From Mycobacterium asiaticum (GTDB taxonomy: Bacteria; Actinomycetota; Actinomycetes; Mycobacteriales; Mycobacteriaceae): a stretch of 64,000 bases of DNA. Positions 51,650 through 61,234 of this stretch are shown here, piece after piece. The stretch's first letter is position 1; each line of letters starts with the position of its first letter. Under the pieces are notes generated by a model. The model was not told where the DNA came from, did not search any database, and was given only the letters and a program-made list of their open reading frames with translations. The stretch lies in assembly GCF_001673315.1 (NCBI RefSeq), contig NZ_LZLQ01000055.1, forward strand, positions 27,888 through 91,887, in the 5' to 3' direction. Position numbers and translations under genes: made by a program.

Positions 51650-52756
51650 ATGGATTCCGAACGCTTCCACAAATTGTTGAACGTCCCGGGGCCGTTCGCG
51701 TCGGTCTACTTCGACGACTCGCACGACAGCCACGACGCCGAGGCCCAACTCGAGCTGAAATGGCGCGCAGTCCGCGAGGAACTCGAGCAGCAGGGCGCCG
51801 ACAAGGCCACCACGAGTGAAATCGAGCGTGCCGTAATGGATTTGCGGCCGCCGATCGGGCGCAGTGCGCGTGCGGTAGTGGCCGGCCCGACCGGCGTGCT
51901 GGTCAACGAGCATCTGGTACGTCCCACCGCGACGACCGTGGTGCGGGTGTCGGAGCTGCCCTACCTCGTCCCGATCCTCGAACTGGGCTTGGAACAACCG
52001 AACTACGTGCTGGCGATCGTCGACCACACCGGTGCCGATCTGACCGTCCGCGACGGCAGCGCGCTTCGCTCGGAAACCGTCGACGGCGGCGGCTACCCCG
52101 TCCACAAAGCCGCAGGAGCCGAGACCGCCGGGTACGGCGATCCGCAACTGCGCACCGAGGAGGCCGCGCGCAAGAACATGCGCGCCGTCGCCGACCGCAT
52201 CGGCGAGTTGATGCACCAGACGGGGTCCGAGGCGCTTTTCGTGGTCGGCGAAATCCGGTCACGCTCCGACCTGCTGGCCGAGTTGCCCGAGCGGATACGG
52301 GAACAGGCCGTGCCCTTGGAGGTTGGTGCGCGACACAGCGGGCACGACTTCGACGAGGTCCAACAGGAGATCGAAGCCTGGTTCGCCAAACGGAAACTGC
52401 AGGTGATGGACGACGCGGCACAACGGTTCAGTGCCGAGATCGGGCGCGATTCGGGGCTGGCCGCCGAGGGTCTGGACGCCGTATGTTCCGCGCTGCGGCA
52501 GGGCGCGGTCGACACGCTGATCGTCGGCGATATCGGCGACGCGACAGTGGTCGCCGACGAGGGTCTGACAACCATCGCCCCGAACGAGAACGTGCTGTCC
52601 GAGCAGGGCGCCGCCCCGGCCAAGACGCTGCGCGCGGACGAGGCGCTGCCGTTGTTCGCCATCTCGATCGGAGCGTCGCTGGTCCGCACCGACGAGCGGA
52701 TCGAACCCGCCGACGGAATCGCCGCGGTACTTCGGTACGCACCGACTCTGCACTAG
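51650..52756 (+). CDS. Rv2629-like baeRF/eRF1-domain protein
   Basis: From ATG 51650 the product is 368 residues. The sequence resembles the M. tuberculosis dormancy protein Rv2629 along its length: GPFASVYFDDSHDSHDAEAQ at the N-terminus, YVLAIVDHTGADLTVRDG in the middle, and AVCSALRQGAVDTLIVGDIG then DEALPLFAISIGASLVR at the C-terminus. The family has the release-factor/Vms1-like peptidyl-tRNA hydrolase fold, suggesting a ribosome or RNA-linked role. H37Rv has a 13E12-repeat gene at this locus instead. Confidence 0.75.
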   Translation: MDSERFHKLLNVPGPFASVYFDDSHDSHDAEAQLELKWRAVREELEQQGADKATTSEIERAVMDLRPPIGRSARAVVAGPTGVLVNEHLVRPTATTVVRVSELPYLVPILELGLEQPNYVLAIVDHTGADLTVRDGSALRSETVDGGGYPVHKAAGAETAGYGDPQLRTEEAARKNMRAVADRIGELMHQTGSEALFVVGEIRSRSDLLAELPERIREQAVPLEVGARHSGHDFDEVQQEIEAWFAKRKLQVMDDAAQRFSAEIGRDSGLAAEGLDAVCSALRQGAVDTLIVGDIGDATVVADEGLTTIAPNENVLSEQGAAPAKTLRADEALPLFAISIGASLVRTDERIEPADGIAAVLRYAPTLH

Positions 52757-52853
52757 ACCGCCGTACGTCGCTGCCCGCCGCGAGCGCGCCCGAAATGCCA
52801 GCCGCGGCGGCGTGGCGCTGTGCGGACACGCGCGCTCGCGAGGCAAAAACGAG

Positions 52854-52940
52854 CGGTGGCGGAGGGATTTGAACCCCCGGACGGTTTTAGCCGTCTCTCG
52901 CTTTCAAGGCGAGTGCATTAGGCCGCTCTGCCACGCCACC
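52854..52940 (-). tRNA. tRNA-Ser (anticodon TGA)
   Basis: The minus strand gives acceptor GGTGGCG/CGCCACC, anticodon loop CTTGAAA (TGA, reads UCA), a long variable arm (GACGGCTAAAACCGTC) and T-loop GGTTCAAATCC. CCA is not encoded. It lies between the Rv2629-like gene and the quinone oxidoreductase gene, the position of serT in M. tuberculosis. Confidence 0.95.
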
Positions 52941-52984
52941 CGGGCAACGGTAAGCCAAGGGTAGCGGGCGGTAGCGTGGCCGAC

Positions 52985-53956
52985 ATGCGCGCCATCGTCG
53001 CCGAATCCGCCGAACAGTTGGTCTGGCAAGAGGTCCCGGACGCATCCGCCGGCCCGGGTGAGGTACTGATCAAGGTCACCGCGGCCGGCGTCAACCGCGC
53101 CGACGTGCTGCAGGCCGCCGGGAAGTACCCACCCCCGCCCGGTGCCAGCGAAATCATCGGTATGGAGGTCTCGGGCATCGTCGCCGACGTCGGCCCGGAC
53201 GTCACGCAGTGGACCGCCGGGCAGCAGGTGTGCGCACTGCTGGCCGGCGGCGGGTACGCCGAGTACGTCGCAGTCCCGGCCGGTCAGGTGATGCCCATCC
53301 CGGCGCCGGTTGACCTGGTCGATGCGGCCGCCATACCTGAGGTGGCCTGCACGGTCTGGTCCAACCTGGTGATGACGGCACACCTGGGCCCCGGCCAACT
53401 GCTGCTGGTGCACGGCGGGGCCAGCGGCATCGGCACCCACGCCATCCAGGTGGCGCGGGCGCTCGGCGCCCGGGTGGCGGTCACTGCAGGGTCGCCGGAG
53501 AAGTTGGAACTGTCCCGCGAGCTGGGCGCCCAGATCACCATCTCCTACCGGGACGAGGACTTCGTCGCGCGCCTCAAGGAGGAAACCGGCGGGGCCGACG
53601 TGATCCTGGACATCATGGGTGCGGCCTACCTGGACCGCAATATCGATGCGTTGGCCACCGACGGGCAGCTGGTCATCATCGGCATGCAGGGCGGGGTGAA
53701 GGCCGAGCTGAATCTGGGCAAGCTGCTCACCAAACGGGTCCGGGTCATCGGCACCACGTTGCGAGCCCGCCCGGTCAGCGGACCGCACAGCAAGAGCGCT
53801 GTCGTGAGCGCGGTGACGGCCTCAGTCTGGCCGATGTTCGCCAGCGAGCGGGTCCGGCCGGTCATCGGTAAGCGGTTCCCGATCCAGCAGGCCGGAGAGG
53901 CTCACCGGCTGATGGAGTCGGGTGGCTCGTACGGGAAGATCCTGCTGACCGTCTAG
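52985..53956 (+). CDS. NAD(P)H:quinone oxidoreductase family protein (Rv3777-like)
   Basis: Start ATG 52985 (GTG 52976 possible). About 323 residues of the zinc-free MDR family, PIG3/QOR type. It has a GROES-like domain with IIGMEVSGIVADVGPDV, and the nucleotide-binding LLVHGGASGIGTHAIQVA near residue 143. The C-terminal half has IIGMQGGVKAELNLGKLL and RVIGTTLRARP typical of PIG3 enzymes. It should reduce quinones with NADPH. It is convergent with the aminotransferase-fold gene. Confidence 0.88.
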   Translation: MRAIVAESAEQLVWQEVPDASAGPGEVLIKVTAAGVNRADVLQAAGKYPPPPGASEIIGMEVSGIVADVGPDVTQWTAGQQVCALLAGGGYAEYVAVPAGQVMPIPAPVDLVDAAAIPEVACTVWSNLVMTAHLGPGQLLLVHGGASGIGTHAIQVARALGARVAVTAGSPEKLELSRELGAQITISYRDEDFVARLKEETGGADVILDIMGAAYLDRNIDALATDGQLVIIGMQGGVKAELNLGKLLTKRVRVIGTTLRARPVSGPHSKSAVVSAVTASVWPMFASERVRPVIGKRFPIQQAGEAHRLMESGGSYGKILLTV

Positions 53957-53970
53957 CAGGCGCCTCGCCG

Positions 53971-55167
53971 CTAGCCGAGCGAGGCCAGCGCGCGCACCAG
54001 CTGATCGACCTCGGCCATCGTCGAGTAGTGCGCCAGTCCGACGGTCACCGCCCCACCGATGTCGTTGACGCCCAGCACGTCGAGCACGCGTGAGCTGGCG
54101 TTGGCGATCGCCAGAATTCCGTTGTCGGCGAGCCGCTGCACCACCCGGTCGGCGGCGACCTCGGTGACGGCGAAGCTGACCACCGGTATCCGGGCCTCCG
54201 GACGGCCGAGCAGGATCACCAGCGGCAGTGACCGCAGCGAGGTCATCAGATAGTCGTAAATCCGGTTCAGGTACGCCGAGGCGGAGTGCATCGAGACCGA
54301 CAGCCGCTCGCGCCGGGTTCCGCGCGCCGATTCGTCGAGAGAGGCCAGGTATTCGATGCTGGCCACCACCCCGGCCAGGAAACCGAACTGGTGCACGCCC
54401 ACCTCCAGCCGGCCCGGGCCGGTGGCATATGGGTTCGTAGAGACGGAGCTGAAGGTGTTGATCAGCGCCGGCTCCCGGAACACCATCGCCCCGATCGGCG
54501 GCCCGCCCCAGCCGACCGCATTCACCGCCACCACGTCGGCTTCGGTTTCCTTGATGTCGATGAGCCGATACGGCGCGGCCGCGGAATGGTCGACGACCAC
54601 CAGCCCACCCACGTCGTGCACCAACTTGGTCACTGCGCGCAGGTCGGTGACCGCGCCCAGGGTTCCCGACGCCGACGTCACGGCGACCAGCCGAGTGGAC
54701 TTGTTGATCAGGCTCTCCCACTGCCACGTGGGCAGCTCACCGGTCTCGATGTCGACCTCGGCCCACTTGACCTTGGCGCCGTACCGGTGCGCCGCGCGCA
54801 GCCACGGCGCGATGTTGGCCTCGTCGTCCAGGCGGCTGACGACCACTTCGTAGCCCAGTCCGGAACGCGCCGACGACGCCTCGGCCAGCGATGAGAGCAG
54901 CATTGCGCGGTCGGCGCCCAGCACCACCCCGCTCGGGTCTGCGTTGACCAGGTCGGCGACCGCCTCCCGGACCGCTTCCAGTACCGCGGCGCTGCGCCGG
55001 GCGGACGGGTGGGCACCAGCGGTGCTGGCGGCGGAGCGGCGGAAGGCCGTCGAGACAGTGGTAGCCACGGAATCTGGGATCAACATGCCCTCGGGTGCGT
55101 CGAAGTGCACCCATCCGTCACCGAGCGACGGATGCAGTCCACGCACCCGGGCGACGTCGTAGGCCAT
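53971..55167 (-). CDS. Class V aminotransferase-fold protein lacking the PLP lysine (Rv3778c-like)
   Basis: ATG 55167 gives 398 residues, as in Rv3778c. The sequence follows the cysteine-desulfurase/NifS fold: [30 protein letters not shown], and [16 protein letters not shown] with the PLP Asp. Where family members have the Schiff-base motif (S/G)HK, this protein reads [16 protein letters not shown], without lysine. It may be a catalytically changed or regulatory protein. It is divergent from the Rv3779-like membrane protein gene. Confidence 0.85.
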   Translation of the reverse strand: MAYDVARVRGLHPSLGDGWVHFDAPEGMLIPDSVATTVSTAFRRSAASTAGAHPSARRSAAVLEAVREAVADLVNADPSGVVLGADRAMLLSSLAEASSARSGLGYEVVVSRLDDEANIAPWLRAAHRYGAKVKWAEVDIETGELPTWQWESLINKSTRLVAVTSASGTLGAVTDLRAVTKLVHDVGGLVVVDHSAAAPYRLIDIKETEADVVAVNAVGWGGPPIGAMVFREPALINTFSSVSTNPYATGPGRLEVGVHQFGFLAGVVASIEYLASLDESARGTRRERLSVSMHSASAYLNRIYDYLMTSLRSLPLVILLGRPEARIPVVSFAVTEVAADRVVQRLADNGILAIANASSRVLDVLGVNDIGGAVTVGLAHYSTMAEVDQLVRALASLG

Positions 55168-55303
55168 GCCAGCCACCTTAGAGCTATCGAGAGCTTCGAA
55201 AGCTACAGCCATTTTGAAGACGGGGCCCGCTCGCGGGTGCGCCATGGACGTGCCAGCGTCACGGCTTTCCGAGTCGGGTCACCCGGGCAGCCATACTAGT
55301 CGA

Positions 55304-57271
55304 GTGAGCTTGTGCTTCGGAACGCTGATCGCATTGCTTGTGCTGATCGCCCCGGGTGCCATCGTCGCTCGTATCGCGCAGTTGAACTGGCCGATCGCAA
55401 TTGCGGTCGGCCCTCCGCTGACATACGGCGTTGTGGCACTGGCGATCATCCCCTACGGTGCCCTCGGCATCCCATGGAACGGGTGGACGGCGCTCGCCGC
55501 GCTGGCCGTGGTCTGCGTGCTGGCGACGGTTCTGCAGTTGCTGCTGGCCCGGCTGCGTGACCCCGAGGCCGAGGCTCGCGCCGTCAATCCCGCTCCGGCG
55601 CTGGTGGTCGCGGCGGGCGTGCTGCTGGGTGCGGTGCTGATCGGCTGCGCGGCCTTCGCCGGCATCCCGCATTGGCAGTCGATTCCCAGTACGTGGGACG
55701 CGGTGTGGCATGCCAATACCGTGCGCTGGATCCTCGATGTCGGTCAGGCGTCACCCACTCATATGGGTGAGTTGCGCAACGTGGAAACCCACGCGCTGCT
55801 GTACTACCCGTCGGTGTTCCATGCGCTGGCCGCCGTCCTGTGCCAGCTCACCGGGGTGGCTGCCACCACGGGTTACACGTTGAGTTCCGTGGCGGCGGCG
55901 ATCTGGCTGTTTCCGGTCAGCGCAGCGGTACTCACCTGGAAGGCTCTGCGCACCCACACCACCGAATGGCGCACCGCGGCCACAGCGGCCACCGCGGCGG
56001 CGCTGTCCGCCTCCTTCACCGCGGTGCCCTATGTCGAGTTCGACACCGCCGCCATGCCCAACCTGGCGGCCTACGGTGTCGCGGTACCGGCCATGGCGTT
56101 GATCACTTCGGCGGTGCGCCATCGGGACCGCATCCCGGTGGCGGTGCTGGCTCTGGTCGGCGTCTTCTCGGTGCACATCACCGGCGGCATCATCGCCATC
56201 ATGCTGCTCGGGGCTTGGTGGTTGTTCGACGCGTTGTGGCGCCCGGTCAGAAGTCGGGTCGGCGACTTGCTGACTCTGGCCGGCGTGGGGGTCATATCCG
56301 GCGTCATCCTGCTGCCGCAGTTCTTGAGCGTCACCAAGCAGGAAGACATCATTGCCGGCCACTCGTTCCTGACCTACCTGAGCAAAAAGCGGGGTCTGTT
56401 CGACGCCGTCTTCCAGCACTCCCGGCATCTCAACGATTTTCCGGTCCAATACGGGCTGATCCTGCTGGCCGCCGTCGGCGGCTTCATCATGCTGGTGAAG
56501 AGGGTCTGGTGGCCGCTGGCGGTTTACTTCCTGTTGATCCTGATCAACATCGACGCCGGGACACCGCTCGGCGGGCCGATCGGCGCGATCGCCGGAGGAT
56601 TCGGCGAGTTCTTCTACAAGGACCCGCGCCGGGTCGCGGCGGCCACCACCCCGCTACTGACGCTGATGGCCGCGGTCGCGCTGGTCACCGTCGTCGCGGC
56701 CGCGGTGGCAATAACCAGACGCCTCACCCAGCTGCGCCGGCCGATGCCCTCGCGCGTTTGGCCGGCCGCAACGGCCGCCATCCTGCTCGGCATTACCCTG
56801 CTCAGCGCGTTTCATTACTTTCCCCGGCACCGGTTCCTGTTCGGCCACAAGTACGACTCGGTCATGGTGGACCAGCGCGACCTGGACGCCATGGCTTATT
56901 TGGCGAACCTGCCCGGCGCGCGGGACACGCTGATCGGCAACTCCAACACCGACGGCACCGCCTGGATGTACGCGGTGGCCGGACTGCACCCGCTGTGGAC
57001 CCACTACGACTACCCGGTGCAGATGGGCCCGGGCTATCACCGCTTCATCTTCTGGGCCAACGCCAAGAAAGGGGACACCGACCAGCGGGTCGTGGAATCG
57101 ATCAAGGCGCTCAATATCCGCTACGTGTTGGCCAGCAGCCCGACGGTCGGAGGGTTCAAGATTCCGGACGGACTAGTCTCACTGAACAAGTCGCCGTACT
57201 GGACGTTGATCTACGACAACGGCGGCGCCCAGATTTACGAATGGCACGGCAACACGCCGGTACATCCTTAA
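55304..57271 (+). CDS. Polytopic membrane protein, GT-C-like (Rv3779-like)
   Basis: GTG 55304 starts a 655-residue protein with about 13 hydrophobic helices (LCFGTLIALLVLIAPGAIV at the N-terminus). A soluble C-terminal domain of about 130 residues contains LIGNSNTDGTAWMYAVAGLH. The layout is that of GT-C polyprenyl-phosphate-sugar transferases. As I recall, the M. tuberculosis homologue Rv3779 has been proposed to place galactosamine on arabinogalactan. Twelve bases downstream follows pafE, then the galactan export genes, supporting a cell-wall role. Confidence 0.75.
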   Translation: MSLCFGTLIALLVLIAPGAIVARIAQLNWPIAIAVGPPLTYGVVALAIIPYGALGIPWNGWTALAALAVVCVLATVLQLLLARLRDPEAEARAVNPAPALVVAAGVLLGAVLIGCAAFAGIPHWQSIPSTWDAVWHANTVRWILDVGQASPTHMGELRNVETHALLYYPSVFHALAAVLCQLTGVAATTGYTLSSVAAAIWLFPVSAAVLTWKALRTHTTEWRTAATAATAAALSASFTAVPYVEFDTAAMPNLAAYGVAVPAMALITSAVRHRDRIPVAVLALVGVFSVHITGGIIAIMLLGAWWLFDALWRPVRSRVGDLLTLAGVGVISGVILLPQFLSVTKQEDIIAGHSFLTYLSKKRGLFDAVFQHSRHLNDFPVQYGLILLAAVGGFIMLVKRVWWPLAVYFLLILINIDAGTPLGGPIGAIAGGFGEFFYKDPRRVAAATTPLLTLMAAVALVTVVAAAVAITRRLTQLRRPMPSRVWPAATAAILLGITLLSAFHYFPRHRFLFGHKYDSVMVDQRDLDAMAYLANLPGARDTLIGNSNTDGTAWMYAVAGLHPLWTHYDYPVQMGPGYHRFIFWANAKKGDTDQRVVESIKALNIRYVLASSPTVGGFKIPDGLVSLNKSPYWTLIYDNGGAQIYEWHGNTPVHP

Positions 57272-57282
57272 GCGCGAGGACG

Positions 57283-57822
57283 GTGATTGAGTTGAGTACG
57301 GGGAACGACGACCCGAACGATGACGGCATCGAGGTCATCGGCGGCGTCGACCCGCGTTTGATGGCGCTCCGCGAATCCGAGGCCGACGACTCCGACGACC
57401 GCTCGCTGACCGACCTGGTTGAGCAGCCCGCCAAGGTCATGCGGATCGGCACCATGATCAAGCAGCTGCTCGAAGAGGTACGCGCGGCGCCGCTCGATGA
57501 CGCCAGCCGCACCCGGCTGCGCGACATCCACGCCACCAGCATCCGCGAACTCGAGGACGGCCTGGCTCCGGAACTGCGGGAGGAGCTGGAACGGCTGACC
57601 CTGCCGTTCAACGAGGAAAAGCCGCCCTCGGACGCCGAATTGCGGATCGCCCAGGCCCAGCTGGTCGGCTGGCTGGAAGGGCTCTTCCACGGCATCCAGA
57701 CCGCGCTGTTCGCGCAGCAGATGGCCGCCCGCGCGCAACTAGAGCAGATGCGTCAGGGTGCGCTGCCGCCGGGAGTCGGAAAGCCAGGCCCGCACGGGCC
57801 CGGCACCGGACAGTACCTCTGA
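57283..57822 (+). CDS. pafE: Bacterial proteasome activator PafE/Bpa (Rv3780-like)
   Basis: The start is GTG 57283 (VIELSTG) after GAGGA; 179 residues. The central four-helix-bundle segment includes EQPAKVMRIGTMIKQLLEEV and LRIAQAQLVGWLEGLFHGIQ. The C-terminus ends GTGQYL; the GQYL tail is what docks into the 20S proteasome alpha ring and opens its gate. PafE rings feed unfolded proteins for ATP-independent degradation. It lies 3 bases before the wzt gene, so it is co-transcribed with galactan export genes. Confidence 0.92.
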   Translation: MIELSTGNDDPNDDGIEVIGGVDPRLMALRESEADDSDDRSLTDLVEQPAKVMRIGTMIKQLLEEVRAAPLDDASRTRLRDIHATSIRELEDGLAPELREELERLTLPFNEEKPPSDAELRIAQAQLVGWLEGLFHGIQTALFAQQMAARAQLEQMRQGALPPGVGKPGPHGPGTGQYL

Positions 57823-57825
57823 GCC

Positions 57826-58623
57826 GTGTCGAGCGGTCCGCACATCGAGACGCGCGACGCGTGGGTCGAGTTCCCGATCTTCGACGCCAAGTCTCGCTCG
57901 CTGAAGAAGGCCTTCCTGGGTAAGGCCGGCGGTGCGATCGGTCGCAACAGCTCCAACGTGGTGGTGATCGAGGCGCTGCGAGACATCACCATGTCGCTGG
58001 AGCTCGGCGACCGCGTCGGCCTCGTCGGCCATAACGGCGCCGGCAAGTCGACGCTGCTGCGGCTGCTCTCCGGTATCTACGAACCGACCCGCGGCTGGGC
58101 GAAAGTCACCGGCCGGGTGGCCCCGGTCTTCGATCTGGGCGTCGGCATGGACCCCGAGATCTCCGGCTACGAGAACATCATCATCCGCGGGCTGTTCCTC
58201 GGTCAGACCCGTAAGCAGATGCTGGCCAAGGTGGACGAGATCGCCGAGTTCACCGAACTGGGGGACTACCTGTCCATGCCGCTGCGCACCTACTCCACCG
58301 GCATGCGGGTGCGATTGGCGATGGGCGTGGTCACCAGCATCGACCCGGAGATCCTGCTGCTCGACGAAGGCATCGGCGCGGTCGACGCCGAGTTCTTGAA
58401 GAAGGCGCAGTCACGCCTGCAAAGTCTGGTCGAACGCTCCGGAATCCTGGTGTTCGCAAGCCATTCCAATGAATTCCTGGCTCGGCTGTGCAAGACGGCG
58501 ATGTGGATCGACCACGGCGTCATCAAGCAATCCGGCGGTATCGAGGACGTGGTCCGCGCCTATGAGGGCGACGATGCGGCGCGGCACGTGCGTGAAGTTC
58601 TCGCCGAGACCGCGCGTGAGTGA
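57826..58623 (+). CDS. wzt: Galactan/O-antigen-type ABC transporter ATPase Wzt (RfbE, Rv3781-like)
   Basis: The 265-residue ATPase starts at GTG 57826. Walker A GHNGAGKST lies near residue 66, the polysaccharide-exporter signature YSTGMRVRLAMG near 158, and Walker B EILLLDEGIGAVD near 176. It powers export of lipid-linked galactan across the membrane together with Wzm. No C-terminal carbohydrate-binding domain is present. Its end overlaps glfT1 by 8 bases. Confidence 0.92.
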   Translation: MSSGPHIETRDAWVEFPIFDAKSRSLKKAFLGKAGGAIGRNSSNVVVIEALRDITMSLELGDRVGLVGHNGAGKSTLLRLLSGIYEPTRGWAKVTGRVAPVFDLGVGMDPEISGYENIIIRGLFLGQTRKQMLAKVDEIAEFTELGDYLSMPLRTYSTGMRVRLAMGVVTSIDPEILLLDEGIGAVDAEFLKKAQSRLQSLVERSGILVFASHSNEFLARLCKTAMWIDHGVIKQSGGIEDVVRAYEGDDAARHVREVLAETARE

Positions 58624-59530
58624 ATCGATCATCGCCGTCGTGGTCACCCACCGGCGTCCCGACGAACTCGCCCGCTCGCTGGAAATCCTGTCCGCCCAGA
58701 CCCGCCCGCCGGACAAACTGATCGTCGTCGACAATGACGAATCCGGTGACAGCCGGGTGCAGGAACTCGTTGCGGCACAGCATATTCCGCCGATTTATCT
58801 CAACTCGCGCCGAAACCTCGGCGGTGCAGGAGGTTTCGCGCTCGGCATGCTGTTGGCGCTGGCCCACGGTGCCGACTGGATCTGGTTGGCCGACGACGAC
58901 GGGCACGCGCACGGCCCCGACGTGCTGCAGACGCTGCTGGCCTGCGCGAACAAGCACGGGCTGGCCGAGGTGTCGCCGATGGTCTGCGACATCGATGACC
59001 CGGAGTCGCTGGCCTTCCCGCTCCGGCGTGGCCTGGTGTGGCGGCGGCGGGTCAGCGAACTGCGCGATGATCCCGGTCAGGACCTGCTGCCCGGCATCGC
59101 GTCGCTGTTCAACGGCGCACTGTTCCGGGCGTCGACGCTGGAAGCAGTCGGAGTCCCGGACCTCCGGTTGTTCATCCGCGGCGACGAGGTGGAGATGCAT
59201 CGCCGGCTCGTCCGTTCCGGGCTGCCGTTCGGCACCTGCCTGGACGCGGTCTACCTCCATCCCTGCGGCTCCGATGAGTTCAAGCCCATCCTTGGTGGCC
59301 GCATGCATACGCAATACCCGGACAACCCGACCAAACGCTATTTCACCTATCGCAACCGCGGCTACGTGCTGGCTCAGCCCGGGCTGCGCAAGCTGCTGCC
59401 CCAGGAGTGGGTGCGGTTCGGCTGGTTCTTCCTGGTCACCCGTCGCGACCCGAAGGGTCTGCTGGAATGGTTCCGGTTACGCCGGCTCGGACGCCGGGAA
59501 CAGTTCGGACGCCCGGGAGGTGCGGCATGA
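58616..59530 (+). CDS. glfT1: Galactofuranosyltransferase GlfT1 (Rv3782-like)
   Basis: GTG 58616 gives 304 residues, equal to GlfT1. It is a GT2-type enzyme with N-terminal SIIAVVVTHRRPDELARSL and VDNDESGD, and the metal/UDP motif WIWLADDDGHAHG near residue 96. Acceptor-side motifs are LFIRGDEVEMHRR and YRNRGYVLAQPG. It adds the first galactofuranose residues to the linker lipid before GlfT2. It lies between wzt and wzm with overlaps on both sides. Confidence 0.92.
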   Translation: MSESIIAVVVTHRRPDELARSLEILSAQTRPPDKLIVVDNDESGDSRVQELVAAQHIPPIYLNSRRNLGGAGGFALGMLLALAHGADWIWLADDDGHAHGPDVLQTLLACANKHGLAEVSPMVCDIDDPESLAFPLRRGLVWRRRVSELRDDPGQDLLPGIASLFNGALFRASTLEAVGVPDLRLFIRGDEVEMHRRLVRSGLPFGTCLDAVYLHPCGSDEFKPILGGRMHTQYPDNPTKRYFTYRNRGYVLAQPGLRKLLPQEWVRFGWFFLVTRRDPKGLLEWFRLRRLGRREQFGRPGGAA

Positions 59531-60369
59531 CGTTCGTCGACTCACCCGCTGTTTTCGGAGCGCAGTCCAGAACATTCGCCCGCGCCCGTCGAGATCTGGT
59601 CGACGGGTTCCGGCGGCGCGAACTGTGGCTGCATCTGGGCTGGCAGGACATCAAGCAGCGCTACCGCCGCTCGGTGCTCGGTCCGTTCTGGATCACCATC
59701 GCCACCGGAACCACCGCGGTGGCAATGGGCGGGCTGTACTCCAAACTGTTCCATCTCGACCTGGCGGTGCACCTGCCCTACGTGACGCTCGGGTTGATCG
59801 TCTGGAACTTGATCAACGCCGCCATCCTCGAAGGCGCCGACGTCTTCGTCGCCAACGAGGGCCTCATAAAGCAGCTGCCGACACCGCTCAGCGTGCACGT
59901 GTATCGACTGGTGTGGCGCCAGATGATTCTCTTCGGGCACAACATCGTGATCTATGTCGTCGTCGCCGTCATCTTTCCCAAGCCGTGGTCCTGGGCGGAT
60001 CTATCGGTGCTGCCGGCGCTGGCGCTGATCATGCTCAACGCCGTCTGGGTGTCGTTGTGCTTCGGGATCCTGGCCACTCGCTACCGCGACATCGGGCCAC
60101 TGCTCAACTCGCTGGTGCAGCTGCTGTTCTTCATGACCCCGATCATCTGGAACGACGACACGCTGCGGCATCAGGGCGCGGGCCGCTGGTCGAAGATCGT
60201 CGAGTTGAACCCGCTGCTGCACTACCTGGACATCGTGCGGGCGCCGCTGTTGGGCGCCCCCCAGGAGTTGCGCCACTGGGTGGTGGTGTTGGCGCTGACC
60301 GTCTTCGGCTGGGCAATGGCAGCCGTCGCGATGCGCCAGTACCGTGCGCGGGTGCCGTACTGGGTGTAG
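59527..60369 (+). CDS. wzm: Galactan ABC exporter permease Wzm (RfbD, Rv3783-like)
   Basis: ATG 59527 overlaps the glfT1 stop (ATGA) and gives 280 residues. It has six membrane helices, including LPYVTLGLIVWNLINAAILE and LSVLPALALIMLNAVWVSL, and the N-terminal amphipathic RELWLHLGWQDIKQRYRRS, standard in ABC-2 polysaccharide permeases. With Wzt it flips the galactan precursor. It is the last clear cell-wall gene of this operon. Confidence 0.92.
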   Translation: MTFVDSPAVFGAQSRTFARARRDLVDGFRRRELWLHLGWQDIKQRYRRSVLGPFWITIATGTTAVAMGGLYSKLFHLDLAVHLPYVTLGLIVWNLINAAILEGADVFVANEGLIKQLPTPLSVHVYRLVWRQMILFGHNIVIYVVVAVIFPKPWSWADLSVLPALALIMLNAVWVSLCFGILATRYRDIGPLLNSLVQLLFFMTPIIWNDDTLRHQGAGRWSKIVELNPLLHYLDIVRAPLLGAPQELRHWVVVLALTVFGWAMAAVAMRQYRARVPYWV

Positions 60370-60380
60370 GCGTCCTGCCT

Positions 60381-61213
60381 ATGAGTGAACTCGACAAAAC
60401 CGACGCCAGCCTGCTCACCGGCGTTTCCGAGACCGCACTGTTCACGCTGCGCGGCAGGGCTTTCCAGGCTGCGCACCCCGACGCGATCATCGACGACCCG
60501 ATGGCGTCCGGATCGCCGGAGCCATCGACTTCGATTTCGACAAGTTCGGCCGCCGCAAAGGCCAGGAGATGGCGCTGCGCTCCCTGGCGGTTGACCGGTG
60601 CGCGCTCGATTACCTCGCCACGCATCCAAATGCCACGGTGGTGGCACTCGCCGAGGGGTTCCAGACCAGCTTCTGGCGGTTGAGCAGCGCGCTGCCCGAT
60701 GCCCGATTCCGCTGGGTGTCCATTGATCTGGCGCCCGTCATCGAGTTGCGGCGGCGGCTGCTGCCGCGCTCGCCGCGGATCGTGGAGCTGGCACAGTCCG
60801 CACTGGACTACTCCTGGATGGATCAGATCGACACCGGCGACGGGGTGTTCATCACCGCCGAGGGTCTACTGATGTACCTGCAGCCTCATGAGGCACTGGG
60901 ACTCATCACCGCGTGCGCCGCGCGCTTCGCCGGCGGCCAGATGTTCTTCGACCTGCCGCCGACCGTCATCAAAAAGGTGGAACCAAACGGGATCCGCTCG
61001 TCCAAGCACTACCGCGTACCGCCGATGCCGTTCAGCCTCTCGCAGCGCCAACTGGCGAAACTGGCTGCCACCGTCCCTGGCATCCGGGCGGTGCATGACG
61101 TGCCGATGCCCAGGGGCAGGGGCTGGTTCTTTCGGACCTGCTATCCCGCCCTGTGGAACTTCCCGCCGATCAAGCCCTTTCGCGGCGCCTACACCCTGCT
61201 GGAGTTCGGCTAG
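60381..61213 (+). pseudogene. SAM-dependent methyltransferase with a one-base frameshift
   Basis: ATG 60381 begins MSELDKTDASLLTGVSETAL and runs to ...IIDDPM. After the ATG at 60501 the frame is lost. The correct continuation (VRIAGAIDFDFDKFGRRKGQ) needs one extra base at about 60504-60507. The rest to 61213 is intact in the second frame: ATVVALAEGFQTSFWRL (SAM site), ITAEGLLMYLQPHE and MFFDLPPTVIKK. The full protein would be about 277 residues of the LCMT/PPM-like family. Either a real inactivating deletion or a sequencing error in a short G run. Confidence 0.8.
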
Positions 61214-61234
61214 CGAATCTCGCACGTCGCCGCC

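Noticed and set aside
55840..57822. 660-codon plus-strand frame
   Set aside because: Only its last 179 residues are real (PafE); the earlier part is an Arg/Gly-rich out-of-frame reading of the Rv3779-like gene.
58734..60683. 649-codon plus-strand frame
   Set aside because: Out-of-frame reading of glfT1 and wzm; only the part from 60381 contributes, as the N-terminus of the frameshifted methyltransferase.
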